DNA of 64,000 nt from assembly GCA_029204225.1 (NCBI GenBank), contig CM055110.1:16751631-16815630 (forward strand), given 5' to 3'. This stretch comes from Diphasiastrum complanatum. Taxonomy: Eukaryota; Streptophyta; Lycopodiopsida; Lycopodiales; Lycopodiaceae. Both the position numbers and the translations under genes were made by a program. Under the pieces are notes generated by a model. It was given only the letters and a program-made list of their open reading frames with translations, ran no database searches and was not told where the DNA came from. Of the stretch, positions 14,791 to 25,376 are shown in pieces (the first letter of the stretch is position 1; every line of letters begins with the position of its first letter).

Positions 14791-16203
14791 CCTAAGTGCA
14801 ACCTTTGTGGCAAGGGAGGATATATTTTTTCAAGATGCTACAAAAAGAAGACCAATCCATCCAAGGAGAACCAAAGCAAGGGGGCTGAGGTGAAGGATGG
14901 AGCTTCAAGTTCAAAATGCAAATACAAGAAGGACTAGTCCAAGGAAAGGTGTTTCCTTTGTGGAAAGGTGAATGAGGCTTGGAGTCTCACAAGGACTTGC
15001 AAGATTTGTCTTCAAGAGTCCATCACAACACATGTTGAATCTTTTGAAATTTTTCATTTGGAAGTGCATTGTTTGGTTCAAGATGCACAGATAGATGTCA
15101 CTTCCATGAAAGTAACTTGGATGTATTTTATGTCCTTGGAAAGTATTTTTCTTGTAACTTTGGGTAAGTTCAAACTTATTGTTATTATCCAAGAGAAATC
15201 AATCAAGAATAAGGAGCAATCACAAAATGAAAATAGTTTCATTTGTGCTCTCACGTCAACTTATGAAGAACCATTTTGCTTTGAAGAGAATTTTGTATCT
15301 CAAAGGTGGATTAAGGCAATACTAGTTGAGTGTGATGCCTTAAAAGATAGCAAAATATGTTTTCCTTGTAAGCTTACATTAGTTATGAAGTCAAGGAAAT
15401 GGAAATATCTTCATAATGTAGGATCTTTTGGTTTCAATAAGATCATGAATGATGTGTTCATTCATAAAGATGAAAATTGTAAGTTTTCAATCTTAAAGGC
15501 AAGTTGTAAACTTCTTATGAGAATAAGTGAAGCATCCAAAGTGGACACTTATATCCATAAGCAACTAGTTAGCCTTATTGAGATGGAAATACCTTTTGAT
15601 TTCAATATTGGAAAAATCATGCCAAGTTGTGGTGATTTTTGGACTTATGGTTCTAGCATAAGTAATTTTGATAATCGTAGGAAGTGCATATTGAATGGTC
15701 ATGCTTGTTGTGATCATTATGAGACATGGAGGTCTCAGATTTCCATCAAGAAGGAGCACCATGAAGATGATCTTAAAGAATCATCTCAAGGTTCAAGTGT
15801 GCCAAGGATTGAGGAGGAGAGAACTTCTCAAGTTGTGATTCCAAAAAGAAATTCAAGAAATATGGTTGATTCCATGTGGCTCACATTTCAAGGGAAAGAG
15901 GAGCATATCTCATGTGGAGCATGCACATGAAGAAGGAGCAAGCCTCAAAGTCAAGCATCTACATGAAATTTGGAAGGAATCAATTTCGAAGATGCTAGAA
16001 TGGTGCAAAGCTCTCAAGTTCATCAAAGATGTCAACATCAAAGAAGCACTATCATGGATATGATGATTTCAGAGCAACATCAAGCTCATTGGCTGGTCTT
16101 CACACCTTTTGAACCAGCAAAGACCAATTCAGCCCATGGACTAAAGTTCAAGATCATCATGTTTTCCATCAAGCTAGATTTACTAAGCTAGATTTTTGAG
16201 GAG
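14770..16203 (+). pseudogene. Copia-derived element B: zinc knuckle plus unusual ORF, no RT
   Basis: A gag zinc knuckle (KCNLCGKGGYIFSRC) is followed by a stop at about 14936. A 320-residue ORF (14968-15930) follows. It does not read as integrase, RT or RNase H. Its second half (ASCKLLMRISEASKVDTY, later HYETWR) aligns with the C-terminal part of the 579-residue ORF at 45069-46808 (ASCKLLMRLSETSIEDTY, HYEAWR). A purine tract GAGGAG precedes the LTR at 16204. I read it as an RT-less, non-autonomous Copia derivative whose 3' half has been replaced. The source of the replacing module is unknown. Confidence 0.6.
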
Positions 16204-17035
16204 TGTGAAAAATGCAAAAATAAGCTTGGTAGAGGCCAAAAATCTTGTATATAGATAAACACGCATGTGTGGAGCCTGTTCTCACGTGTGAAAATAGTGT
16301 ACTTGTCATATACCATAATCATATAGGTTGTACATATGATTTAATTCAAGTTCTAGTGGCCAAAAAGGCCAAAAACTAGTTTTCTAGACATATGACGCAT
16401 GGTATCAATATATTGCTTGCATGAGCCACATCCTTTGGTTAGGTGTCACATCTCATGTGTAGAGGAAAGCTCACATGTGTGGAATAAGCTGAAGTAGACG
16501 AATTTTGACTTCTAGAAGATTTTCAAGTAGATCTCCATATAGAAGGAAAATGGACCAAGAGTGCTCAAAATAGAAGGTTTTGTCCAAGTGTCAGTTTTGC
16601 ATGATGAATCATCATATGACAAAGCACCTTCACACATGTGAGATCAAAGGGATGATCATTACCACGAGCTCCCACTTATTGTATATATAGAGCCACATTT
16701 GGCCATAATCAGTGTGAGACACCAATCTTGGTTTTGAAAGCAATTTTGAGTGATTCTCTCCATTTGTCTACATTTGTTTTGATTGTTTTGAGGTTCTATC
16801 AATGTGTAATTGATTTTCAGGTTGGAGTCCATACTCAGACAATGTTTCACACGTGTGAAACCAGAAAGTACACTTACCTTCAATTAATGATTGTTCTTGT
16901 TAGGATTTTGTGTCTAGAATTGATCTAGATTGATCTTGATCTGAAGTAGATTGATAGATCAAGTAATCTGACAACCAATCCCTCTTCAGGATGAGATTAG
17001 GATTCACTCTTGGTCCTTTTTGTACTTTTTGCACA
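16204..17035 (+). repeat. 3' LTR of element B (LTR family B)
   Basis: The 832-bp LTR begins TGTGAAAAATGC and ends TTTTTGCACA. Its last 90 bp recur reverse-complemented at 55628-55716, where they abut a PBS, which confirms the LTR end. It contains a TATA-like TGTATATATAG near 16680 and the perfect palindrome TTTCACACGTGTGAAA at 16845-16860. It sits directly against the antisense Gypsy at 17036. Confidence 0.85.
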
Positions 17036-18473
17036 CTGCATAGGGTGGACTATGGGTTTCTTGAAGGATCTTGGTTCTAAATGCTATGGGAATACATAGC
17101 TTATCTTCTTTGAATAAATATCCTTGTTTCAAAACATAGTCTTTATGACTTTGATTCCTTTCAAGTATTTCAAAGATATGTTGGAAGTCAAAATCACTAG
17201 CATACATACTTTTCATAGGAAGAAAATCTTTATGATATGCTAGGAAAATATGGTTGACCTTGGGGATTCTCGATAATGCATCAACAACCTTATTATCCTT
17301 TCCTGGGTGATGAAGTAACTGAAAATGGAAGGTTCTAAGGTAGTTAGCCCATTTTAGATGTTTTTCTTGAATTAATTGCTGGGTGAGAAAGTACCTAAGG
17401 CTTTGATGATCTATTTTAACTAGGAAATCATTTCCTAGTAGATAGTGCTTCCATAACTTAAGGGCATGAATAATGGTTAAAAGTTCTTTTTCATAAATGT
17501 CATACTATACTTTTGCCCCTTGAAGTCATCTACTTTCAAAGGCTACAACATGACCTTCTTGGTTTAAGACTGCCCCAATACAGTCTAGACTTGCATCCAC
17601 TTCCACAAAGAAAGGCTTGCGAAGGTCGGGAATGATAAGAACGGATCCAGTGGTAAGGGCATGCTTCAGAGTATCAAAGGCATTTTGCTCTTTCTTATAC
17701 CAATGAAATTTTACCCTCTTCTTAGTGAGTTCATGTAGTGGTGAAGCTATATGAGCAAAATGGCGAATAAATTTTCTATAATAGGAACATAAGCCTAGGA
17801 AAGACTGAACTTCATGAATATTTCTTGGTTTAGGCCAGTCTTGTATGGCCTTAATCTTTGAAGAGTCCATTTGGATTCCTTCCTTAGAAATCATATGTCC
17901 TAGAACGTGTATCTTTTCTAGGAAAAATTCGCTTTTCTTGCCTTTTATGAGAAGTGAGTTTTCTTGTAGGGTTCTAAAGACGATATCTAGATGTCTTTTA
18001 TGTTCTTCTTCATTTGCACTGAAGACTAAGATATCATCAAAGAATGCTCCTACAGAACGTCTATGGGGTCAAAGACTCGTTCCATCATTCTATTGAATGT
18101 TGCGGGAGCATTAGTAAGACCAGATGGTACCACTAAAAACTTATAAAGGCCAAAGTCAGTTCTGAAAGTAGTTTTATGGACATCTTCAGGTGCTCCTCGG
18201 ATTTATTGGCATCCACTTCTCGAATCAATTCTACTAAAGATACAAGATCCATTTATCCTATCCATAATGTCATCTATTCTTGGAATAGGAAAACGGTTCT
18301 TAGTGTAATCTTGTTTAGAGCACACAATAGTCCACACACATCCTAAAACTCCCATCTTTCTTTTGTACTAGAAGTACATGAGAGCAAAAGGGGGAGTTAC
18401 TAGGTTTTATAAGGCCTTTCTCTAGCAATTCATAAATTTGCTTAGAAATTTCCTCTTGTTGAGAATGGCTTAC
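17036..18473 (-). pseudogene. Antisense Ty3/gypsy 1, RT-RNase H half
   Basis: On the minus strand: RT with LLEKGLIKPSNSPFCSHVLL near 18440-18380 and the catalytic box FFDDILVFS near 18030, the RT/RNase H junction (FLGLCSYYRKFIRHFAHIAS) at 17800, and RNase H (FVEVDASLDCIGAVLNQEG) at 17590. A linker (YVLKQGYLFKEDKLCIP) at about 17130 leads toward the integrase zinc region, where LTR B truncates it. Frameshifts and stops are present. Its upstream half lies at 30561-31830; the break is the Gypsy 2 insertion. Confidence 0.88.
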
Positions 18474-18831
18474 TGTTACGAGCTCGTAACCAGTGCCGAA
18501 CCCTAGAGAACACAGATAGGTCAGATACCACAGTCAGGGTCGTGTCCAGCGTACATGACCAACAGGGCAAGACAGTGTGAGTAGTGTGTCCCAGCACGGT
18601 CCATAGCCATGGCGGGCCTAACACAGCCTAGGGACCCTGTCAGCAGGATAGGGCCCCCAGTTGGGTCCCAATGTGCAGTCGGCCACGTCAGTGCCATGTG
18701 GCCGACACTTGGCAGTAGCATGCTACCAGTCCTCACACTGGGCTAGGAAGGGCTTACTCTATATCAGGGAGTAGGCAAGGTTGGGTGGATCAGTTAGTGT
18801 TTGCCCTACTGTGGTGTTAGGATCTATTACA
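18474..18831 (+). repeat. 5' LTR of Gypsy 2
   Basis: Starts TGTTACGAGCTCG and ends ATCTATTACA; 358 bp, GC-richer than its surroundings. Pairs with 30203-30560. Confidence 0.95.
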
Positions 18832-18832
18832 C

Positions 18833-18844
18833 TGGTATCAGAGC
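18833..18844 (+). other. Primer binding site of Gypsy 2
   Basis: TGGTATCAGAGC, complementary to the 3' end of plant initiator tRNA-Met, one base after the 5' LTR. Confidence 0.9.
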
Positions 18845-19541
18845 CATCTCCATCCTAGGGAGTTCAGGACAGTAGTAGAGAAAGCTATCAGAAGATAGGA
18901 AGTGTTTCTCAGATTCTCAGAGAGGAATAGAGGAGGAGGATCGCTGTAGGAGCAGCCTTCAAACTTCTGATTTCCACTGAGAAATCACAGTAGCAAGGAG
19001 TCAGATTCCAAGTGTAGGTAACTCGCTGAAAAAACAGCTGTTTCCCACTGAGTTGAGAGGATTCTCTATAGTTTTCCCAGCGAAATTAGAGTAGGAAGAA
19101 GCCAGCACCTCCATCGCTGTACAGTCAGAGACCTACATCCGATTTGCAGGGAAAAAGTTACTGGTTCTTAGCGAGTTTGAAGCCAAAAAGGAGGAGCAGG
19201 GCCAGCGCTGCCAGTACTTCTGAAAATCTGGTTTTTCAACAAGTTTTTGGGCCCCAACGTCAGAGATTTGGAGCAAGAGGATTCCTATCAGACCAGCGAG
19301 CTACTATCATCAAAAAACCAGGAAATTTAGCACCGTTTTGAAGCTTCAAACTGGCATTTTTCGGAACAGCAGGTCTGAAATTTTGGGGAAAAGAGCTGAA
19401 AGGGTTCCTCTTCATTCTTTCTTTGGAAGTACAGTCCTCAGAAACAGCTAAGTCATCTTTCCTTTCCCTTGTACAGTTGTAAATTAGTCTTTTAGACTTT
19501 TTTCCTTCAGAAGTTAAGGTAGCTCTCTTTCAGTTTCGAAG

Positions 19542-20636
19542 ATGACCACTCCTCAGGGACCTGATCAACCCCAGGAGAGAGGCTTCGACGAACTTGAAAC
19601 AGAAGCCTTGGCTTACAGAAAAGGGAAGGAACCCATGGAAGTAGAAGAACAGGAACAGTTCGCCGAAGAACTCGACGAACTGGTTACCAAGGAGCAGTTC
19701 CTCCAATTGGTAACAGAAGTGGATGAACTGAAGCTGGCATTAGCCAATTTCAAGTCCAGTGTGGATGACTCGTTCGCTGAACTCAAAAATTTGATTTTGA
19801 GCTCCGCGAAAGGAAGCCTTCCCTCCACTTCTCAGTTATCCCCTTCTCCACTTCCATCAGTTTCGAGTGAGACTTTACGGTCTCACCCCAGTGTTTTTAA
19901 AGATTTAAAGCCTCCTACTTTTAATGGGGAAGAGAAGGATAGAAATGCAGATATTCTACAAACCTTCCTCAGCAAATGGAAGAACATTCATGCTCTTAAA
20001 CAGACCCCTGACCATTTGCAAGCAATTGAGGCCAGTCTTTCTTTAGGGCCTATGGCCTATAAGTGGTGGTTAAATCTCCAGGAGACTGGGCAGACTCCCC
20101 GGTCATGGAAAGCTTTTGAAGAAGCTTTCCTAAGAGAATTTCTACCAGAGAATGAACTTGATAGAGCCTGGGAAGCCTGGAAAAGAACAGTAATGGACAA
20201 GTCCCTCATCCAATATATCTCGCAGTATCGAGAAGCAATTTTAAAGATTAAAAATATGGATGACTATCAGAAAATCAGGGGATTTGTCCGTGGCCTCAAA
20301 GATGAATATAAAGTAGAGGTCCAGAGAAACTCGCCTACTACCCTTGAGCAAGCTCTCAGATATGCTCAAATCTATGATGATTCAGTGGGTAGGAAGAGAG
20401 CGAGACAGCAACCACTTTCTGAGCAGCTTCCTCAGAAAGACTTTCAATTTAAAAAGAAATTTTTAAAAAGAAAGAAAGAAGATAAACTTAAAGGTGAAGC
20501 TCCTCAAAAACGCCCTTCACTCATACAGCCCTTAAAACCAGATGATTTTGAGAAAGCCAAACAAGAACGTTTTGTGCTTTGTGTGTATGGGCAAGGGACA
20601 CACAGTCAGACAGTGTCCCAAGGGGCCTTTCACTAA
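19542..20636 (+). CDS. gag: Gypsy 2 gag
   Basis: A 364-residue ORF. It has an acidic, coiled N-terminal region and a Ser/Pro linker at about residues 85-120. The Retrotrans_gag capsid core follows ([20 protein letters not shown], then [17 protein letters not shown] and [18 protein letters not shown]), ending in a Lys/Arg-rich tail. The zinc knuckle is not in this frame: [15 protein letters not shown] is read in the +1 frame from about 20575. A one-base insertion in the TTTT run near 20568 would explain the frame change. A programmed +1 shift is the alternative. Confidence 0.88.
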   Translation: MTTPQGPDQPQERGFDELETEALAYRKGKEPMEVEEQEQFAEELDELVTKEQFLQLVTEVDELKLALANFKSSVDDSFAELKNLILSSAKGSLPSTSQLSPSPLPSVSSETLRSHPSVFKDLKPPTFNGEEKDRNADILQTFLSKWKNIHALKQTPDHLQAIEASLSLGPMAYKWWLNLQETGQTPRSWKAFEEAFLREFLPENELDRAWEAWKRTVMDKSLIQYISQYREAILKIKNMDDYQKIRGFVRGLKDEYKVEVQRNSPTTLEQALRYAQIYDDSVGRKRARQQPLSEQLPQKDFQFKKKFLKRKKEDKLKGEAPQKRPSLIQPLKPDDFEKAKQERFVLCVYGQGTHSQTVSQGAFH

Positions 20637-23600
20637 AAAAGATAAAAAACAAGTTCATCTTGTTCAGACTGTATGTTTCCCCAGTAACTCGGCAGCTTCC
20701 GAGATCAAAGTGTATCATGAAGATCATGAACACTGTTGCCAGCTGACCTCTGCAATGCTAGCGAGACCCTTCAGCTTTGGGCCGCATGACCTAGTACGTA
20801 TGCATGGGAAAGTTGGTAACCAGTCAGTAAGAGTCATGGTTGATGATGGGGCAACCCATAATTTCATCAACCACACCCTGGTTAAAAAGCTTAAACTACC
20901 AGAAGTACCTAGTCAGCATAGGTACATAGTTTCATTAGCTAAGGGTGAAGATAAAAAAATATGGGAAACTATGGTAAGTAAGTTAAATCTTGGTATTCAG
21001 GGGTACCAAGATCAAATAAACTTTCAGATAATGCACCTGGATCGAACAGACATTGTTCTCGGGAGAGATTGGCTCTACAGTTTAGGACCTTCCCTCCACA
21101 GAAACTATCAGGAGAACACCCTCAGCTTTCAGTATAAAGGCCGAGAGATCCAGTTGCATGGGGAGCATGATGTTCCCAACAGCCCTATGGTCTGCAGTTC
21201 AGAGCTCTGTCAGCTAATCGGAGACGAAGACCATCAGGTATTCTTATGTGACTTTCAGTTTATTCCTGAAGTTTCTATTTCCAGTTCTATTCAGCAGAAA
21301 ATCAGTAAATTAGAAACTGTATTGTCTAAATTTAAAGATGTTTTTCCTGAAGATTTGCCACATGGTTTACCACCTAGCAGAGAGGTAGATCATGTAATAA
21401 ACCTAGTACCAGGTACAGCACCTGTTTCTAAACCTCCGTATCGGGTCAGCCGAATAGAGGATGAAGAAATAACTAGGCAGTTAACAGACTATCTTGGGAA
21501 AGGCCAAATTCAGACCAGTAGTTCACCATGGGCCTCACCAGTCCTATTGGTGAAAAAGAAAGAGGGGTCTATGCGTCTTTGCGTAGATTACAGAGCCCTC
21601 AATAAAGTCACAATTAAGAATAAATACCCTATGCCTCGGGCAGACGAGTTGTTTGATCAACTCGACGGGGCTAAGTTTTTCAGCAAAATAGACCTCAGAT
21701 CGGGATATCATCAAGTCCGTATAAAATCGGAAGATGTCTCGAAAACAGCTTTTAGGACTCGTCACGGTCATTATGAGTTTAAGGTGATGCCATTTGGGCT
21801 CACAAATGCTCCAGCTACCTTTATGACCTTGATGAATAGTGTCCTCAGACCATACTTGGGTAAGTTTGTAGTCGTATTTTTAGATAACATCCTCGTCTAC
21901 AGCAAAACGAGGAAGGAGCATCTAAAACACCTCAGAAAGGTGTTTCGACTGCTCAGAAAGCATAAGCTTTATGCTAAACAATCCAAGTGTGAATTCTTCG
22001 TTGAAGAAGTAGCATATTTGGGTCACATTATCTCTTCAAATGGGATTAAGATGGACCCAAATAAGGTTAAAGCCATACTCAGTTGGCTGAGACCTCAGAA
22101 TATTTTGGAACTTCAAATCTTTCTTGGTCTGGCAGGATATTACAGACGATTTGTCAAGGAATATGCTCAGATAGCAGTCCCTATGACAAATCTTCTTAAG
22201 GGGAAGGGAAAGGAGTTCATTTGGGAGTCCGCACAACAGGAGAGCTTTGATGCTCTCAAAACAGCCTTAGCTACAGCACCAGTTTTAAAGGTCGTCGACC
22301 CCACCCAATCAGCCATTTGTGGTCGAAACAGATGCTAGCGACTTTGCAGTAGGTGCTGTGCTAGCTCAGGGTGGACGACCAGTTGCGTTCGAGAGTAAAA
22401 AACTCGAGCCAGCACAGACTAGGTATAGTGCCTATGAAAAGGAACTCTTTTCTATAGTCCATGCCCTTAAGACTTGGAGGCATTATTTGTATGGTGCCAA
22501 CTTTGAGGTCCTGACAGACCATGAGAGTCTCAGATACCTTTGAAATCAACCTGAGCTTAGAGGTCGGAAAGCTCGTTGGGCAGAGTTGATGCAAGAGTTT
22601 GACATGTCTATCAGATATAGGCATGGAAAATTCAATACAGTAGCAGATGCCCTTAGCAGAATGCCTATAATAAACGAGCTGAGTTTTACTCAGATTCGTA
22701 ATGAGTTACTCGAGTCCTTGAGAGGGAAATGCCAGCATGATGCATTCTTCTCTATTATCTGGAACTCAGTCCAGAACAGACAGTTACAGACTCCAGAACC
22801 AGTTCCCGGGGCTGGTGCCAGTTCATCCAAGAATACGGCAGCTTCCGTTGAGGATGATGATGAGTCCGAGTATACGTCGTCAGATGACGTTGAGGATTCT
22901 GAGCCTGTATTACCCAAGCAAACCCCAGTGGTTGAGGGTCAGTTGACTCAAGGATTCAAATGGAAACAGTATTCCATTCAGGATGAGTACTTGCTCTATA
23001 GAGATAGAGTATGTGTCCCCAATTCAGAGGATTATAGGCAGCAGGTCCTATATGAATGTCATGACAATCCTAGCGCGGGACACCCAGGCATACAGAAGAC
23101 CTATGAGCTTCTTCGTAGGCAATTTTTCTGGCCCAGTATGAAAAAGGACGTCCACCAGTATGTAACCAGTTGCCAGAAATGTCAAGTAAATAAAGCAGAG
23201 CGTTTAAAGGCAGGAGGGTTGTTGCATCCCTTAGAAATACCAGCTGGTAAATGGGAGAGTATCTCCATGGATTTTATAGTAGGCCTGCCTAAAACCCAAA
23301 AGGGTAATGACGCTATATGGGTCACAGTTGACCGTCTGACCAAAATGGCTCATTTTATTCCGACCAAAACAACCGTTAGAGCTCCAGAGTTAGCGAGGTT
23401 GTTTGTAGACGGGCTATTTAAATTGTACGGTCTACCTTCCAGCATAGTCAGCGACCGGGACAGTAAGTTTACTGGAAATTTTTGGAAGGCAGTATTCCAT
23501 CATCTCCATACTAAACTTAATATGAGTACCACCGACCATCCACAGACGGACGGTCAAACAGAAAGGGTAAATCAAGTGCTGGAGGATATGCTTCGTGCAT

Positions 23601-24114
23601 ACGTCAGCAAGAGGCAGACTAATTGGGAGGAGTATCTCTCGATATTAGAGTTTGCTTACAACAGTACCAAACATTCAGCTACGGGATACAGCCCATTTAT
23701 GCTGATGTACGGTTTTCAGCCACGCTCACCCACAACTGTAGGGTTTAAACAAGAAAAAGTTGAAGCAGCCAGAAACTTTTTAGATGACCTAAACCAGATG
23801 ATAGAACATGCTAAGCGTAGCACTAGACAATCCCAGGATCAAGCCAGGCATTATGCAGATCCACACAGACGGGATGTGCAGTTCTCCACTGGTGAGAAAG
23901 TCTACTTGAGAGTCCCAGTTGACTCTAAAACCCTCAAATCAGGAGTGTGTGCTAAGTTGTCTCCAAGGTATTGTGGTCCCTTTACCATCAGTAGGAGACT
24001 AGGCGAGGTCACCTATGAACTAGAACTCCCACACAGCAGTAAGGTTTTTCCAGTCTTTCATGTAAGTCAGTTACGAAAAGCCTTAACCAGATCAGATAAT
24101 CTGGTAGGGGACAG
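20542..24114 (+). pseudogene. pol: Gypsy 2 pol: protease, RT, RNase H, integrase
   Basis: Domains in order: zinc knuckle; protease ([16 protein letters not shown], about 20835); RT ([20 protein letters not shown], about 21850-21905); RNase H ([19 protein letters not shown], 22319 onward); integrase zinc region (HPGIQKTYELLRRQFFWPSM, CQKCQ) and catalytic core (SMDFIVGL, SDRDSKFTG, HPQTDGQTERVNQ), then a GPF/YKV-like stretch. The frame shifts once near 22300. A TGA at 22541 stands where Trp is expected (LRYL-W-NQPEL). The RT dyad is D-N instead of D-D. The ORF is cut at 24114 by Copia A2 and resumes at 29976 with the chromodomain. Confidence 0.92.
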
Positions 24115-24767
24115 TGTGAAAAATTGTCAACTAGTAGTATTTTCCTAACTTGAGATTTTGTAGGCCTATGGCCAAATAAAAGTTAGAGATAGGTTCATAC
24201 ATGTATGTAGAGGCCCAAAGTATGTGTACACTACTTTTGAGGTCACATTAATTAGAGGAGGTCGAGTGTGGAGCTCTTCTATTGGCTCATAATTTGGTGC
24301 ATTCCTATTTGACCAAATTTCTAGGTATATGGGTGAATCCTATTGGACCCCAATTTTAGCCTATCATAAGACAAGTGGCCAAGAGGCACTATGGCTGCTA
24401 TAAATAGCCATCTCCACGAGTATGTACACATCTCATTTTCATTCTATTGAATGAATGTTATGCTCTTTGAAGATCCATCTTCTTCTCTCTCACTTTTTTG
24501 TTCATATCTTGCATTCTAGCCACTAGAATTGTGATTTCTTTGTTGCTATGGCTTCACACGTGTGAAATGCAGGTTGTAGGCTCTGAAGTACGGACAGGGA
24601 CAGCAAGTTTCTGTTTGTGGAAGCTTATGATCAGATTTTGATGTTTAGTTGATGTTTAGTATGCTTAACATCACAATTTCTATCATTTTTTCAATCTAGA
24701 TGTGCATAACTTCCATGGCCAAGATCTTTATGAAACTTTAGCATCTTTTGGATCTGAGTTTTTCACA
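24115..24767 (+). repeat. 5' LTR of Copia A2
   Basis: TGTGAAA...TTTCACA termini. It contains CTATAAATAG at 24398-24407, a likely TATA box, and TTCACACGTGTGAA at 24553-24566. Confidence 0.97.
24398..24407 (+). promoter_or_regulatory. TATA box in LTR of Copia A2
   Basis: CTATAAATAG sits mid-LTR, matching the usual place of the U3 promoter. An identical box is in the 3' LTR (29606-29615). Confidence 0.6.
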
Positions 24768-24779
24768 TGGTATCAGAGC
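24768..24779 (+). other. Primer binding site of Copia A2
   Basis: TGGTATCAGAGC directly abuts the 5' LTR; complementary to initiator tRNA-Met. Confidence 0.95.
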
Positions 24780-25376
24780 ATTAGGCGGCCAAATGTGCAG
24801 GTTTTGCCAGATTTAGAAGAGATTTGTGGGCGAGTTTGCTTTTGTAGCATTCCAATCAAGTTTCTAGCTAAAAATCTTGTTGATTTATGTGTAGAAATTG
24901 GATCTTTGTGATCAAAACATCATTTGTATGCATTTCAATTGAAGTAGGGCGAATTCCCTCTGTACTTATCAGAATAAGGAGACAAAAATTGTTTTGGAAA
25001 GAGGGAGATGCAAGATCCAACAAGATCCTATTAGTTTTCCATTCTAGCATATAGTTTTTTGATTCAATTTCTTGCTTCTTCATGTCAAAAACTTCAAAAT
25101 TGATGTAACCCTCTGATTTTCAGTTTGCTGAATGATTCAAGAGTGTATTTCAATCTTAGGAGTGAGGGAAAAGCAAGTATATTGAGGTTTGGTCTTGGTT
25201 TGATCAAGAAATCATAAAACTAGTGGCTAAAATTAAGGAAAAAGTGAGGAAAAGAGAGAAAAAGTAAGGTTTTAGGTTCCAAATCTTTGTGATTTCTTCT
25301 TGTGTTTCATTTGTTGATTCAAGAGAGTGCTTAGTGCATTGGAACAGGTCAAAGATCAGAGATCAATCATTGCAAC

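Noticed and set aside
18442-18736. Minus-strand ORFs across the Gypsy 2 LTR (and 30168-30465)
   Set aside because: Both copies are LTR DNA; apparent proteins run from LTR into flanking element by chance.
18833-18844. TGGTATCAGAGC matches considered as tRNA gene ends
   Set aside because: They are primer binding sites after LTRs; no cloverleaf is present around them.
24702-24911. Short ORFs inside LTRs (e.g. 24702-24911, 42553-42843, 47811-48101)
   Set aside because: LTR sequence; the paired LTR copies show no sign of codon constraint.
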